Below are positions 1 through 12,131 of a stretch of DNA of 64,000 bases, piece by piece. The stretch is from contig JBHGNT010000008.1 in the NCBI GenBank assembly GCA_043228905.1, positions 5,022,001 through 5,086,000 on the forward strand, written 5' to 3'. A program made the translations under genes and the position numbers. The notes under the pieces were generated by a model. It made no database searches. It saw only the letters and a program-made list of their open reading frames with translations, and was not told where the DNA came from. This stretch comes from Azolla caroliniana. Lineage: Eukaryota > Polypodiophyta. Position 1 is the first letter of the stretch; each line of letters opens with the position of its first letter.

Positions 1-1000
1 CTGCAGCTCCAGATCGCCTAGCCTCCTCGGCGGCTTGGGCGTGACGTGGACGGTACGCCTCCAGACGTCCATACACTCCCCACCTAAATTTCTTTTTTTT
101 TTAGGGTTTCTCCTCTTTCCGACGCCCTTTTGCAGTACCGAAGTTAGGGTTAGGGTTAGGGTTAGGGTTAGGGTGGGATTTCTTTTTGTTTGTTTTTTTT
201 TGCAGTGCCGAAGTTAGAGTTAGGGTTAGGGTTAAAGTCTTCGAGACTAATTTCCCCCCCCCCCCCCCCGCCCTCCCCCCCTTTTTTATAGATAGAGACA
301 GAGAGATTGATTTCCTTTGCTGAGAGAGTATTTCATAAGCAGAAATAATAGGGTTAGGAATCAAATCTTCCTTCAGAGAGATAGAGACTGCAGACACAGA
401 TTTGATTCCTGCACGAATGCATCATTTAGGGGGTCCTGATTACACACTTGGAGAGAGGATCAGGTTTTGGGGGATAAATCAACGCGTGCAAAGAGGAGAC
501 AAAGAATTAGGGTTACTGTTTAGCGGTTGGAACAGGGAGGAGGGAGGTTTCTGAACAGGTGTTAAACCGATTTAAGGTTCTATGAAATGGTTTTAGTGTG
601 TTCTCTTTACGACAAAGAGAGGATAAGTTAGGATTAGGGTTGCAGCAACAAGAGAGAGTTAGGATTAGGGTTAGGGTTAGGGTTTTCTCTTTCTCTCTTT
701 TTTTTTTGGTGGATGGACAGAAGTTTAGAGCTTCTTTTCCTTTCTTTCTTTTTTTTCCCTGAGTTTGTTGTGCATGGATTTTTAACACTAGGGCCAAAAA
801 AGTCAACGCACCATTTTTATTTTTTTATTTTTTTTGCATTACCAAATTTTCAACGCAAGATTATTTCATTTGACTTTTTCAACAGTTGCTCTTTTTCATT
901 TCGTACCATGTACCTCTTTCTACGAAGGGGGGGGGGGGGGGGGCGGAAGTCATCATTTTTCTTCTCTAACTCTAACCCTAACCCTAACCCTAACGCTTGC
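1..1000. repeat. Telomere-like TTAGGG runs and simple repeats
   Basis: Short runs of TTAGGG occur on the + strand near 145-175, 215-233 and 664-687, and CCCTAA runs near 966-993, so both orientations are present. They are mixed with poly-T tracts, a poly-C tract near 254-270, a poly-G tract near 927-943 and GAGA-rich sequence. The open frames here only read through the repeats (VRVRVR, LTLTLT) and are not genes. The motif is the six-base form, not the common plant TTTAGGG. The runs are short and imperfect, so this looks like an interstitial telomere-like patch, not a chromosome end. Confidence 0.75.
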
Positions 1001-1615
1001 TCTTTTTAATTTCGTGTTCGGTGGCCGGGGCCCAAGGGCCCAGAAGGCTGTGGCACCCCTCGTAAGCTTCCACCTGACCCCCTCGTGTTCCCTCAGCCTC
1101 CCTCCTCCTGTTTCCCACCTGGACAACACGTGGATCCCATGGGGAACCTTGTCCTACCCAGACTACATGTGCTACATGTGGAGCCATCTATCCCGCCCAC
1201 CTTCTCACGTGGATCCCTTAGAAACCCGAATATCCCTCCTCTTCAGCAGTAACACTTGAAGAATTCCTTCATGGTTGATTGGGACTGTAGCTGACCATAC
1301 ACTTGTAATAGGACTGTTAGGGATATTTTCTTACGGAGCTTATTCGAGGCTTGGATCATCTCTCTAAGGATGGATATATCTAGTTGGTAATTACTGGTCG
1401 GTGATTTTTTTTGTCTAATATACATGGATGGGCAACTCTCACATACAGGTGACACCCAAAATCATGGACGGACGCTTGAACACATGTAATAATAGCCCCA
1501 CTACCTCTTATCTTTCAAAACACACGCGACCTCTACAAATTAGCTACATGCATGCATTCAACTATCAGAAACTACATCTTCTTATGGTGGCATTGACATA
1601 CTCGGAAATCCTAGG
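1001..1615. other. No gene seen
   Basis: A GC-richer stretch (about 1010-1230) with several ACGTGG/CACGTGG words is followed by AT-rich sequence. The frames on both strands are short and have no recognisable protein motif. I see nothing I can name. Confidence 0.5.
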
Positions 1616-1620
1616 CTACC

Positions 1621-2006
1621 TGTTGAGCGGCAACCTCAACCGGATCCGGATCGACTGAATAAGCCTGAGCCGGATCGGCATCCAGAAGGGTGAGCCGGTG
1701 AACTGGGGAGCCGGTTAACAGGATCAAGTAGTAACCGGAAGCCAAGTAGCAGCTAGTCTACTAGGGAGTTAATATCTCGTAGTTAGTGTCAAACGCTCAT
1801 GTGAGCATTGAAGTACATCGTACTTCTGTCAGTCCAGATGGACTTGTATAATAGTGTTCACTGAACACATACGATGTACAAACTGAGTAGTCTTTTTTTA
1901 ATTGAGTTTCTGTGTGCTCTCTCTCTGTCTCTCCCGCGTATTGTTAAGCTCTCCATTAAACCTGTTTTTTGTTTTCTATTGCTTCCGCACGCTATTTGTT
2001 TCTACA
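1621..2006 (+). mobile_element. Solo LTR, related to copia B
   Basis: The sequence begins TGTTGAGCGG and ends in TACA, with the same 5-bp word CTACC directly outside each end (1616-1620 and 2007-2011), a target-site duplication. It matches the LTR of copia B (19.3-25.2 kb, opposite strand): the TGTTGAGCGGCAA start, the GCCGGATCGG block, a conserved middle around the words GAGCATTGAAGTAC and CTGTCAG, a CT-rich run and a TTCCGCA block near the end. No internal region follows. This is the usual product of recombination between the two LTRs of one insertion. Confidence 0.85.
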
Positions 2007-2011
2007 CTACC

Positions 2012-5000
2012 CAATGAAAACTGGCTTAAACATACCCAACTTCTTACGATCCGCATGTCCACATTTCTATATAGAGAAACATGAGAAGAAGAAAGCCCGA
2101 GGGTCTTAAGAGATGCCCTACGTTTTGAACCTTCCTATATGAAGCCCTCTTTGTGGAGGATTAATCCACCCCACGGTTCTAGGCTACACATTATTGATTC
2201 CTCCCATCGCATAACAAACCTTACTAGAGTACCACTTTGGCACATCCTAGGACCTTATAATAACCGTATCTTTATGATTGATATCTTGACATGCCACATG
2301 ATCGTCTTTGTCATCATTTTCCTCCAAGGATAGGGAATCGGGATCATTATGTGTAAAGTTTAAACCCTCTATAGCAAATGCTTTCAAGGACAACTTTAAA
2401 AACCCTTATGATTGGATTATGATTGGATATTTTTATGAATATAAGGCACAATTCTTCTATTCCATCTTTTTATGTCCCACTCAAATGCAAATTGTATCTT
2501 TATATTTGTAAATAGTTTCAAAATGACCATTAAAACTCCCCATCATATTCACATTTTAAGTCATTTGGTATGCTTACATGTGTACATATGACCCATGAGA
2601 TTTTTACATTCAGGTTTAATGCATGAATGACTTTCATTATCATTAACAACATCATGATTACATGTCGAAGAAGTATTATTAGTGTAGTGGCCCTACTTAT
2701 GTCCACGCCTTTTCTTCTAGTTCTCTTATTTCCATTTTTTGAAGTGCCAACTCATTTAGAACAACATAAGCTTGAAAATGTCATGGTTTCAAGCATTGTG
2801 CTTGCAATGCAGTAACATTAGGCCTTATAAGATGATCGTTCAATGTTGATGCCACTTTTCTAGCCATATATCATAATTTTGCTCAACAAGAGAGCCATTT
2901 TAATCCACCTTTGTGTGATTATGTAGAAATTGGGAGGAAATTTAGATGTCATACATTGGCTCAAGAAGGATGTTATTTCATGTTCCCCTCATATTTGATG
3001 ATCACATTTTGTGGAACATATCTCATTAGGAAAGTTGTCCCCCTTATCGCAAGTGACCCATTTCTAACATTTCATACCTCAAGTAATAACATTATGCTTC
3101 CCAAACTTCCATTGACTTCATATGCTTGCCTCTTCCACTCTCGAAAGGATCTATGAGCTTGCATTTCAAATTTGTCTATGGGATGCAAAATTGGATTACC
3201 TTATGATGTATTGACTAGTATTTTAATGCTTCATGGCACATATATTTTATTTGAGATGATTTTTGCATTATTTGTATTAATTTTAATCGCATGACACTCA
3301 ACAACGATTTTTTGGCACCAAGAAACCTATTCTCGTTTTATACAAGATGGGTGATCACCTAGTAAAAAACATGGATGATCAGCCTAGCAAATTTCAGCTT
3401 TATTTCTTCATAGTAATTCATCCATCGTTGCGGTAGAACTTTTTTTTTAAACTTATTTATAGTGCAATTGTGTTATTAGAAACAATTTAAACCAAATATC
3501 TTGTATTGTGATGTAGGTTCTAGTAAGTTGACAATCTTGAATAGTTAGTAACATTGTGCTAAGGTATGCGTACGAGTGCATATATATCCATGTACATCTT
3601 GAATATCAAATTGTGTTGAACATGGATTTCAACAGAATCAAGTAGTGGTTGGCTTGAATTGATCGAGTTTGTTGAAGGTGTGAAGAAAGAAAACTAAGGT
3701 AAAAAATTCTTTGTACCCATGCTTGTTGAAAAGTCCTAACTTTCCAACAACTAATAAGAAATATTCAAAACCTATAACGAATGGAAATTTTCACTAGTCA
3801 TTATGCCAATCGTGTGTAAAATGAATATGTTGATTGAGGAACAAGCTAATCAAAGAACATATTTGAAATACCCTGACTTTTTCATTGTTTCCCTGATTTC
3901 CCTAAAGTTTTCGTGAATCCTGATAATGTTGGTGATGGCCTTAGACATCCATGGAGAGGGTTGTAAACCCCAAGCACATCAATTACATAAGTTGCTTGAG
4001 CAATTATAAGGTCACCTTGCGCTCCTTTTCTTAGCTATGTATGTTATTTGAGTAATGATATGGCTAATCCATTCCCCTTTTTCTCTCTTCCTAGTGTTGA
4101 TCAAGAGCATTTGGAATTAAGATAATGCAAACTCAGAAAGGCATTTGGGAAATGCTTGGGGTACTTCGGATATTCTTTTCTGTTGATTTGTTTAGAATTA
4201 ATTTTAAAACTTTACGATACTTTTTAATAGGTAAGATTGAATGGCCTCTCTTTAGAATATTTATACTAGTTTCGTACAATGTAAGCTCTAAATATGTACT
4301 AGATCTATTGACTTAACTTTATACTTTTTCTACAAGACTTTAACATAAACTAATTAGAGATAGTTTATCCGAATTTAAGCTTGGATTTCCAATCTAATCT
4401 TTGTGCTTTGTGACAATGCATGTCTAACTCATCCACAACGATTCTTAAATTTCTTGGTGTCACTTCGAACCAACGTACTAAACAAGTATTTGTTTATGAG
4501 TGAAAAGCCTTTCTTCCAACGTGCAATTTGTTTTTATTTTATATTGTTGAGGTTGATCGAATGACATTTTGATAGGATGTCAACATCATTACAATAGATT
4601 CAACTTGCATTAAGGTTTCAAGGACATCATGTGACAAACTTAGACTTTGGCCCATCTAGAATGGTCAAATTAACAATTTTCAAAAAGCTAAGTGTCAAGT
4701 TGAAATTTGGAGTGTAAATTATTGCATGGGATAGAAACGTACTATTTCTCGAGTCTAAATGAATCAAGCCTAAATGGAACATTCTTGATTAAAAGTCAAG
4801 AATAAGTTATGAATGTACAAAAGCATTTGGGTCTCTGTTAACAATTCTCCCTTTTAAATTAATTTCAACAGTAGCCTATTCTATCTGTCAAACATCTTGT
4901 CATTATGGTAGATAGCAAACCTCTCTCTTTTTTGCTTTTTTTCTCTCATTTTAGGATTAGAAGTAGAATTGTTTTTCTCACGTTCCTTCCATATACATAC

Positions 5001-8000
5001 ATAACATAAGTTTTCAAAAGGAGTTTATGAGATTTTAACGCGATGTTGGTATGAATATTGTTGTTTTAAGTCAAAACTAGAGGTCACGTACAAAGGTTGA
5101 AACTAGTTGAAATTGTATTGGTCCTAGACATTCTAGTATTACCGTAACCTTGTAATTATGAAATAAACAAATTTAGAGGTGTCTGTGGAGCCACGTATGT
5201 CGGATTCCATGACAAGAAATTGATCCCTGTGTACCATGTACATCCAAAAGAGATGTTTGACTTTGAAGTTTTTCTTTTCTTTTCTTTAGTTAACCCTCGC
5301 AATAAGGCTTGATTTTTGGAACGAGTGTGGATGTGATACAATATCCTTTGCCACTTGGTGCTTCAAATGCACAAATTTTAAACTAATGACATGCTTTTCT
5401 TCTCAGATTGGAGCAACTTTTCTAATTATAATAAAGCAAAATGGTTAGATATGTACGATTGAACCTAAATAGTTTGAAAAACATATTTTACAACTAGTTG
5501 CCCAAGAAGTTTCGTTTCATTTCTAATTATTATAAACACTGGCATTTAGATATCGAATTTGTGGCATTCTTTAATGAACATGCTGAACTTTAATATGATA
5601 CGCTTATATATATTCAGAAAGGAGAAGTTATTGACTGCACGACTTAAACGTACAATCCTTGAGTTTTTCTTTCTAAATATTGAACACAAGTTTAACCAAA
5701 GCTTTGTAAGACATCTAGATGGTTGCGTTTCTTTACGCACCACAAATCGATAATTTTGAAGGAAGATTATATATATACATATATATAACATAACATGTTA
5801 TGTGTCCTATACAACCAATACATTTGGTCATTTAGAGCAAAGACATAGGTTCCTATTGGCCATGATGTCGATATGCCAATATGGAAAGATGAAGTTGAAG
5901 GTACGACATGTGACCAAACTTGACAATTTCGGAATTGATCTTGAGAGAAAGTGTTTTAGATTGTTGAAAGCCTAGAAATATGTTCATTCATTGGCGCTCT
6001 TTATAGATATACACATACATACATATATTTAACACAATAAGTTAATGGAGAAGGAGAGGTTATAGAGGGCCATACGACAATGAGACTTTCTTTGCTTAGT
6101 TGTACTTATGCAACCACAAGTACAAAAAATAAAGACTTTTTGACACAGGACAAATAAAGTGCTACATTATGTCAACGCCTTAACCAAAGAAACTTCCTAG
6201 AAAATGCACAAAACTTTGCAAAGCATATAACAACCAATCATATGTTACCACGTTAGGTTTCCCTTTCACTTTGTCGTGTGCCCCTCGCAAGTCCTAATTT
6301 CGTCAACACTTTTTGTTGCCTCTTTTTGCGCCACGTGCAAGTTTTCGTTCCTCATTTTGCCCATTTTTGTCAAAGCTTTTGAAAAAAAAATACTCAAGGT
6401 TGCGTCACCCACGATGTATCTGATAATGATCTCCATCCAAGATTCCAATAATTTTGGCAACCACTGCTCTCACCCCATTACCAAATAGACTCTGACTCTT
6501 CATGCACCCTCTTGCCTCCCACCTCCTTTGTTTACTTTGTGTCAATTGAATTGTGCTTATGAACTAAGGTTCGATAAAAGCGTCGGTTCATGATTAAACC
6601 AAATTTCTTTACATGCAACATTTGATGAAATTTCTCTTCTTGAAATCATATCATTACTAAACATAGCATCAACTTCTATGATTACTAGACCAAACAATGA
6701 CGAGAAGATAAAGGGTCACACACACAATTGGTGTCGGAATGTGTACAATGCGCATGTCCTAGGCATATGAACTTAGGACATGGTATCTAAAACACAACCT
6801 TTTATCACATAAATTTTGACCAATGGAAATATATACAATGGTTCTTGATAATATGTGTGACTCTGTGAGCATGTCCCATTAAGGGCAAAAGTAGAGAGGA
6901 ATATGTAAAAACATTGTTTGTCATCCAAAAACTTCTTATGTATCTTACTGTCCACACATTGAGACAATATCATCTCCTATGCGACACTTTTCAATCATGT
7001 AAAAATTAGATGTGGACAATTTGAAAAGTTCAGGTGTTCTTATATGCATTAAATGTGAAGCATACTTTGAGTGGATCTCCTAGTAAAGAGAATTGACGTA
7101 GGAATTGATAATAATTGGTATATAGCACGGGAAATATCATCATATATTCACTTCAACTATTCTGAAAAAAAGCGGCAAATTCTCATGTCAAAACAAACTA
7201 AATCTAACAAGAATCTTTAGATGAATCCAACACGAAACCAACCTTCGCCATAGACATTAACATTGCAACCTTAATATTGCAAAGTACGATCTTTACCATT
7301 ACATCTCCACGTCTATAAAATTTCAATACTACAAATATAAGGAAACATTTTTTGGGACTCAATCAAGTAAAGGAGTCGTTTCATTTTGTCTTTTAACGTG
7401 TATTCTCTTTATTTTGTATTTCATTGCAAACTAAAAATATTATCATATTTGTGTATTGTCTTTGTTTTGTTACTTGTATTTCATTGCAAACTAAAAATAT
7501 TATCATAGTCGTGTATTGTCTTTGTTTTGTATTTCATTGCAAACTAAAATATTATCATATCCTTGTTGATCGTCGTACAATGAAATTTCTTCCAATTGGC
7601 CTACCTTCGTGTTTAGAATTAATTATAAATGTGAATTTGAATTAATGGTTCTCAAAAGTTGAGCAAACCTCTTGTCTTTTTAAATATATTGGCCCTTCCA
7701 ACCTTGACAATCTATACAATTTTAGAGACCATGCTTTTTCCACTTCTTCCATTATTTCGTAATAAAAACATGAAATTTATCCAACCACACCTTGGACAAA
7801 AGTCATACTAATGTCTTTTCCGTTCTTCTTTAATGTCTTTGTGAGAAAGTGATCAATTGTTTCCTCGCCACCTTGGGGAAAAAGTCACATGGGTCATGGA
7901 TAGTACTTTTATCATTAGGTGATTGGCTTGAAAGTTTATGGTTTTTGTAATGGATACTATATGATAATTTCTATGCGTTTTCACATGTTCCTAAAGAAAA

Positions 8001-10480
8001 TTGTTTACCCGTACAGATTTCTGTTGAAAAGGGAGAATAAATTTTAATTCAAATCATGGTAGATGTTTTCCTATGTTTTGGATTTCGCATTAGAAGAATG
8101 AAAAGGAGTATAACTTTGTCTAAGTATGGTAACATATGGTGACTTAAAATAACAACATGGCTCATACTATATTCTAAACTGAACCATTTGAAGCACGTAG
8201 TGTAGATCTACATATATTAGATATAAAAAATATTATTAGTGCAGCATAGGTGGGTATAAGAACGAGTAAATGGTTAGATGTTGGGGTTATGGATTATTTC
8301 AATGCATTGAAATCTAAATTAAGAATGCTAAAGTAGTCAAATTATATTTACTCAATAGGGAAAACCAATATTTTTGCGGTTGTCCTTTAGTCAAAGCTTA
8401 TGTAGATCCAAGACAATTTGATCAAAGGTGATTGAGATGCTTGACGCGCAATGCTGCGTGCACATCTCCATCAAGTGCGAGGATATCATTATTTCAACAC
8501 CCATGATGGGAACAAGTTGTAAACACGTATACTATTTAATTTTAAACATGACTTCTACGTAAGTTTATCGTTATTATATCCAAACTTTGAAGATTTAAAC
8601 TTATAAACTATCAATCATGGCATGCTCGAATTGAAAGAAGTATCGTCACATTATTGAAGACTTTATTGGCATCAATACTTTTCGCATGATAAAATGCATG
8701 GAAATGGACCACGATGGGATGGAAACTTGTTCTTTCCATATTATAAATCTTGGCTTTAAAAAATATTTAATTAGGCCAATGAAATGATATAGAGAATTTC
8801 AGAATAAATATGGCAACAGTTATTAGTAATCCTTTTGGAGCAAAACACATCGATACACATATAACACTTGCATTTACATAAATACGGAGATGCTTGCATC
8901 TAGATCCACACCTACTATATTTTACTAACATCACATAAAATTAGCTATTGAATCCTAATGAATTATAGTTATATATACCATTAATTGCAGATATACAAAA
9001 CAAAGAATGGTATTTTGATTAGTTCGTTGGAGTTCACATTACATTAATGGAAGATAGAAAAGTCGTGTTGGTACAATTAGAAGTCTCACATTTGACATGA
9101 TCCAAACATGTAAATAGAGGTATATACAAAACTTTCTACCTTTTCTACTAATGGGCATTCTTTGTTGCATACTTGTCGACGAGGTGGAAGAGACATTGCT
9201 TTCTTTTGCTTAAAGGGTCAAGAGAAGATAGATTCAAAGTTTGCAATGGATGTGTGTTGTTCATTTGGAAAAAGATCAAAATTTGATCACATTTCTATCT
9301 TGTAGTGTGAAAACAACACATTTTGAAATATGTGAGTATTTGTACATAATCCCATTTAACAAAATTAAGTGTTGCTCTATTTGATAGACCTACCTATATG
9401 GCTCCTCGACATTAACCAATTTCATTTGGACATTCATATTCACTTTTGCTTGTTGCAAAAAAGTTGTACCATCATTAATGTTATGGGGCTTACAAATAGA
9501 TACATCATGCCAACTACATAAAATTTGCAAGGACATGAAAAAGCTCTCTCTTGTTGTCAAATACCCAACAATTCACTAAAAATTCCCTCTAGAAGTAAAA
9601 TGTGCAAACACGAATTCAAGATATGTGAGTAGAGGAGCAAAAGAGTGTGTAAGATAAATTCACTCAACTTGGTAGAGTTTTGGTTTCTTCATTGGGTATC
9701 ATTACTAACTTGGCACAATGGTTCTCTTGCTTGATCATTGGTGTGGCCCACTATGCAATAACAATAGTTTTTTACTTCCATTTCAAGGTAGGATGCTGTT
9801 AATTTCAAATTAAGTGTTTTTTACAAGCATTCAACACCATCATTTACATTTCCAAGAACATATTTGAGTTGATATTAACCCCTACCAATAGGAGTAGTAA
9901 CTATTTGCAACCAATAGGAGTAGTAATGTGTTTGTGGAATGGATACTTTAGATTATGCTTTAAGATTCGTGTGCAAAATTGACACCATCGGATCAATGTA
10001 GAACTGTAAAAGTGAATTGCAGGCCTCTTATTTCTAACATGGTTAATATATTCTAACCCAATGGTCTAATGCAGTAATTCTATTCTAACCTAACTATAAT
10101 TATCTAACCGACTATCTACATCTAAACCCATATATTCCAACACAATATCGACATCTAACCCATATATCTAACTCATATATATATTACGCTTCATCTACAA
10201 ACAACTTTATACAAGATTCATGCCCCTTTTTATAGGTAAGCATGTGATGATACAACACCGAATCAAATCTGCACATACTTTCAGATCATATCTCTTCATC
10301 AAGAGTCATAGCTATTTGAACCTAATCCCTTTATTTCTAATATTATTTCGGCCACAATTTATACTAATATTTTATCTATTGATATTCCTCCGGCTTCACA
10401 TTGCTTCCTCCGAATTGACTTCACTTTGAATTGGCTTCGGTTTATATACTATAGCCAACTCTTATCCGTTTCGGCCTACT
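2012..10480. other. Long AT-rich stretch, no gene seen
   Basis: About 8.4 kb of AT-rich sequence. Frames on both strands are short (under about 82 codons) and carry no motif I recognise. A small tandem repeat lies near 7.4 kb and is listed separately. I see no LTR pair, tRNA or transposase motif. It could be old decayed transposon sequence or ordinary intergenic DNA. Confidence 0.55.
7415..7562 (+). repeat. Tandem repeat, about three units of 53-60 bp
   Basis: The block beginning TGTATTTCATTGCAAACTAA recurs at 7415, 7475 and 7528. The first two units are 60 bp apart with few differences. The third starts after 53 bp because a short piece (TACT and neighbours) is missing. The array gives an open frame with a repeated pattern, but nothing suggests it is translated. 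Confidence 0.85.
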
Positions 10481-10485
10481 CCTTG

Positions 10486-10880
10486 TTAGCTTCCCACTCC
10501 TAAGGATAACACATGGCATGCATGTGAGATAGTGCCTTGCAAGACGAACCCACAAAAAGTTCTCGAGCCTTCATCCAAAATATGCACTGTACTTGGCTCC
10601 GGGTCCTTGTTTTCACTGTCGATCGTTGGCCCCCGCTCCCCTTTGGATTGGATCGGCTCCTCTACGGTGTTTTCTTTGTCGGCTCCTAGTTTCGGCGGCT
10701 CTTCCTCTAACCTCTTGATCAACTGCTCCATTTGCTTCGTCAGTTCCTCAAATTCAATATTCAGCATGGCTTGTTCTTCCCTTGTTGACTTTGCGAGTTC
10801 CGACTGCATCTCATCTACTTCTCCAAGTGACTGTTCCTGGTCATCGATTCTTGCCCAGGTTGCCTTTCCCCCTTATGCTT
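10486..10880 (-). CDS. Hypothetical coiled-coil fragment
   Basis: An open minus-strand frame encodes a charged segment rich in Glu, Lys and Gln with leucines at heptad-like spacing (around EELTKQMEQLIKRLEEE), followed by an acidic, low-complexity tail. The first Met in the frame gives 107 residues, and the frame is open for about 23 codons upstream of it, up to near where the copia C remnant begins. I do not recognise the protein. It could be an exon of a host gene whose remainder was displaced, or the coiled-coil part of a gag gene. No adjoining exon, promoter or splice site could be assigned with confidence. Confidence 0.35.
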
Positions 10881-10906
10881 ATCAATCGGTTGTTCCTCCT
10901 CACTGA

Positions 10907-11573
10907 TCAATACTTGCTCAGGCCGACCTCTGTGTAAGTTGGGAAACAATCTCTAGAGGGAGTTATATGAAAGGATGCACCCGGGTCGATTACCCAAGTA
11001 CACACTTCACTTGTAAGATTTGTGCTTGCCTGCTCACAAATGAACAAGATCTCTTCTTCACTTGTGGCTATGACAAATGTGCCCTTCTCCTCAGAAATCT
11101 TTCTGGGTTCGACATCTTTTGAGGCACATTTGTCCTTTTTAAGGTGTCGGCAAACCTTTTGGAAGTTTCTAGGCTTTCCACAATAGAAACACTTACCTCT
11201 AGACTTGGACCTGGCTTGGGATTTGTCCCTCTGTATGTTCCTTACTCTATTGGTATGTTGAGGCACATTTGACTCTGACTAGGATAGGACACCCTTGTCA
11301 TTCCTTCTTGTCTTTACAATTTGTAGAAACAAGTTCTCTTCTTGACGTGAGGTGCTGAGAGTCACCACCAGGTTCTCCCAATTGTCTGGCAGGGTACACA
11401 TTAGAAACAAGGCATGTATAACATCATCTAGGGGGAACTTGGCTACCGCAAGTTGCTTCACATACCCCATGAATGTGTTGCTTCCACTATGCTTTCTCTG
11501 TCCCTATACTTTAGTTTGACTATCTTTCTAATCAAAGATGTCTTGTTGAGGGCATTCTTCCTGTCATACATCC
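10907..11573 (-). pseudogene. Copia C, gag zinc knuckle and protease part
   Basis: This is the downstream half of a copia gag continuing into protease, on the minus strand. The upstream half lies at 17.39-17.68 kb, because gypsy A is inserted between them. A UBN2-type gag segment (LPDNWENLVVTLSTS) matches copia K (LPESWENLVVTLSTS). The CCHC knuckle reads CFYCGKPRNFQKVC, with Asn where His is expected. The protease site is WVIDPGASFHITP, with DPG where the family has DSG. There are also frame breaks near 11.27 kb. The fragment stops at about 10.9 kb, before integrase. It is a dead remnant, and the loss of both metal-binding and catalytic residues supports this. Confidence 0.85.
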
Positions 11574-11578
11574 CTGAC

Positions 11579-12049
11579 TGTCATGAGATGGCACTATCCC
11601 GAGTGTCATGATATGGCAAGACTCGAACCCATGACCTTATGTTATATGGGTCGAGCTCTTGACCATTATACCATCTATTGTAATACGTAGGATATTATTT
11701 TCATTTAAGTTTTATTATAGGAAATTAATGTATATTCCACATTTCTCTAGAACATTCTAGAAGCTTTAGGATTACTCCTGAGAACACTATAAAAGAAGGC
11801 ACTAGGCATTATGTTGAACCAAATTGGTTCAACGCCAGTCTTAAGCCTCTTAGCCACTTTGTACTTATCCTTCACATACTATATTAGTTGTTATCATCAT
11901 CATCTCTCTCTCTCTCTCATCCTCGCTATCTCTCTCTCCTCTTCTCTCTTTCTCCCTCGGGAATCTTACGCAGTCCCCTCCTCTTAGTATTAATAGTACT
12001 TCTCTTCTTTAGTACTAATTCTCTCTCTGCTTTAGTACTATTCTTGACA
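11579..12049 (+). repeat. Gypsy A 5' LTR
   Basis: Starts TGTCATGAG and ends TTGACA. It has a TATAAAA box at 11788-11794, a 10-bp-arm inverted repeat (11813-11833) about 20 bp further on, and a CT-rich tract after that. The start contains a second TGTCATGATATGGC about 25 bp inside, a small internal duplication that gypsy L lacks. A tRNA-like segment in antisense lies at 11613-11673. Confidence 0.93.
11613..11673 (-). repeat. tRNA-like segment within gypsy A LTR
   Basis: Read on the minus strand, the segment has an A-box-like TGGTATAATGGTCAAGAGC and a B-box-like GGGTTCGAGTC about 35 bp apart, ending in TTGCCA. No acceptor stem or full cloverleaf can be drawn, so it is not a tRNA gene. The same segment recurs in the 3' LTR (about 16950-17010) and in the gypsy L LTR (60939-60998). 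A SINE or tRNA fragment absorbed into an ancestral LTR is the simplest reading. Confidence 0.6.
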
Positions 12050-12131
12050 ATTTGAACCAATTTTTTGGTCCTCAAGCCTACTTGTCGTTCCCCCTCATCC
12101 TCCTACCCTTTTCCCTATACTCTGGCTACTG

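Noticed and set aside
35-1259. Several open frames with VRVRVR or LTLTLT repeats
   Set aside because: They are translations of the TTAGGG/CCCTAA and poly-C/poly-G simple repeats and have no independent support.
2139-7645. Open frames of 60-81 codons in the AT-rich stretch
   Set aside because: No motifs, no splice pattern, AT-biased composition and stop-poor by chance; nothing to support coding.
11613-11673. Possible tRNA gene in the gypsy A LTR
   Set aside because: Only the A and B boxes fit; no acceptor stem or anticodon arm pairs, and it recurs in each LTR. It is listed as a tRNA-like repeat.
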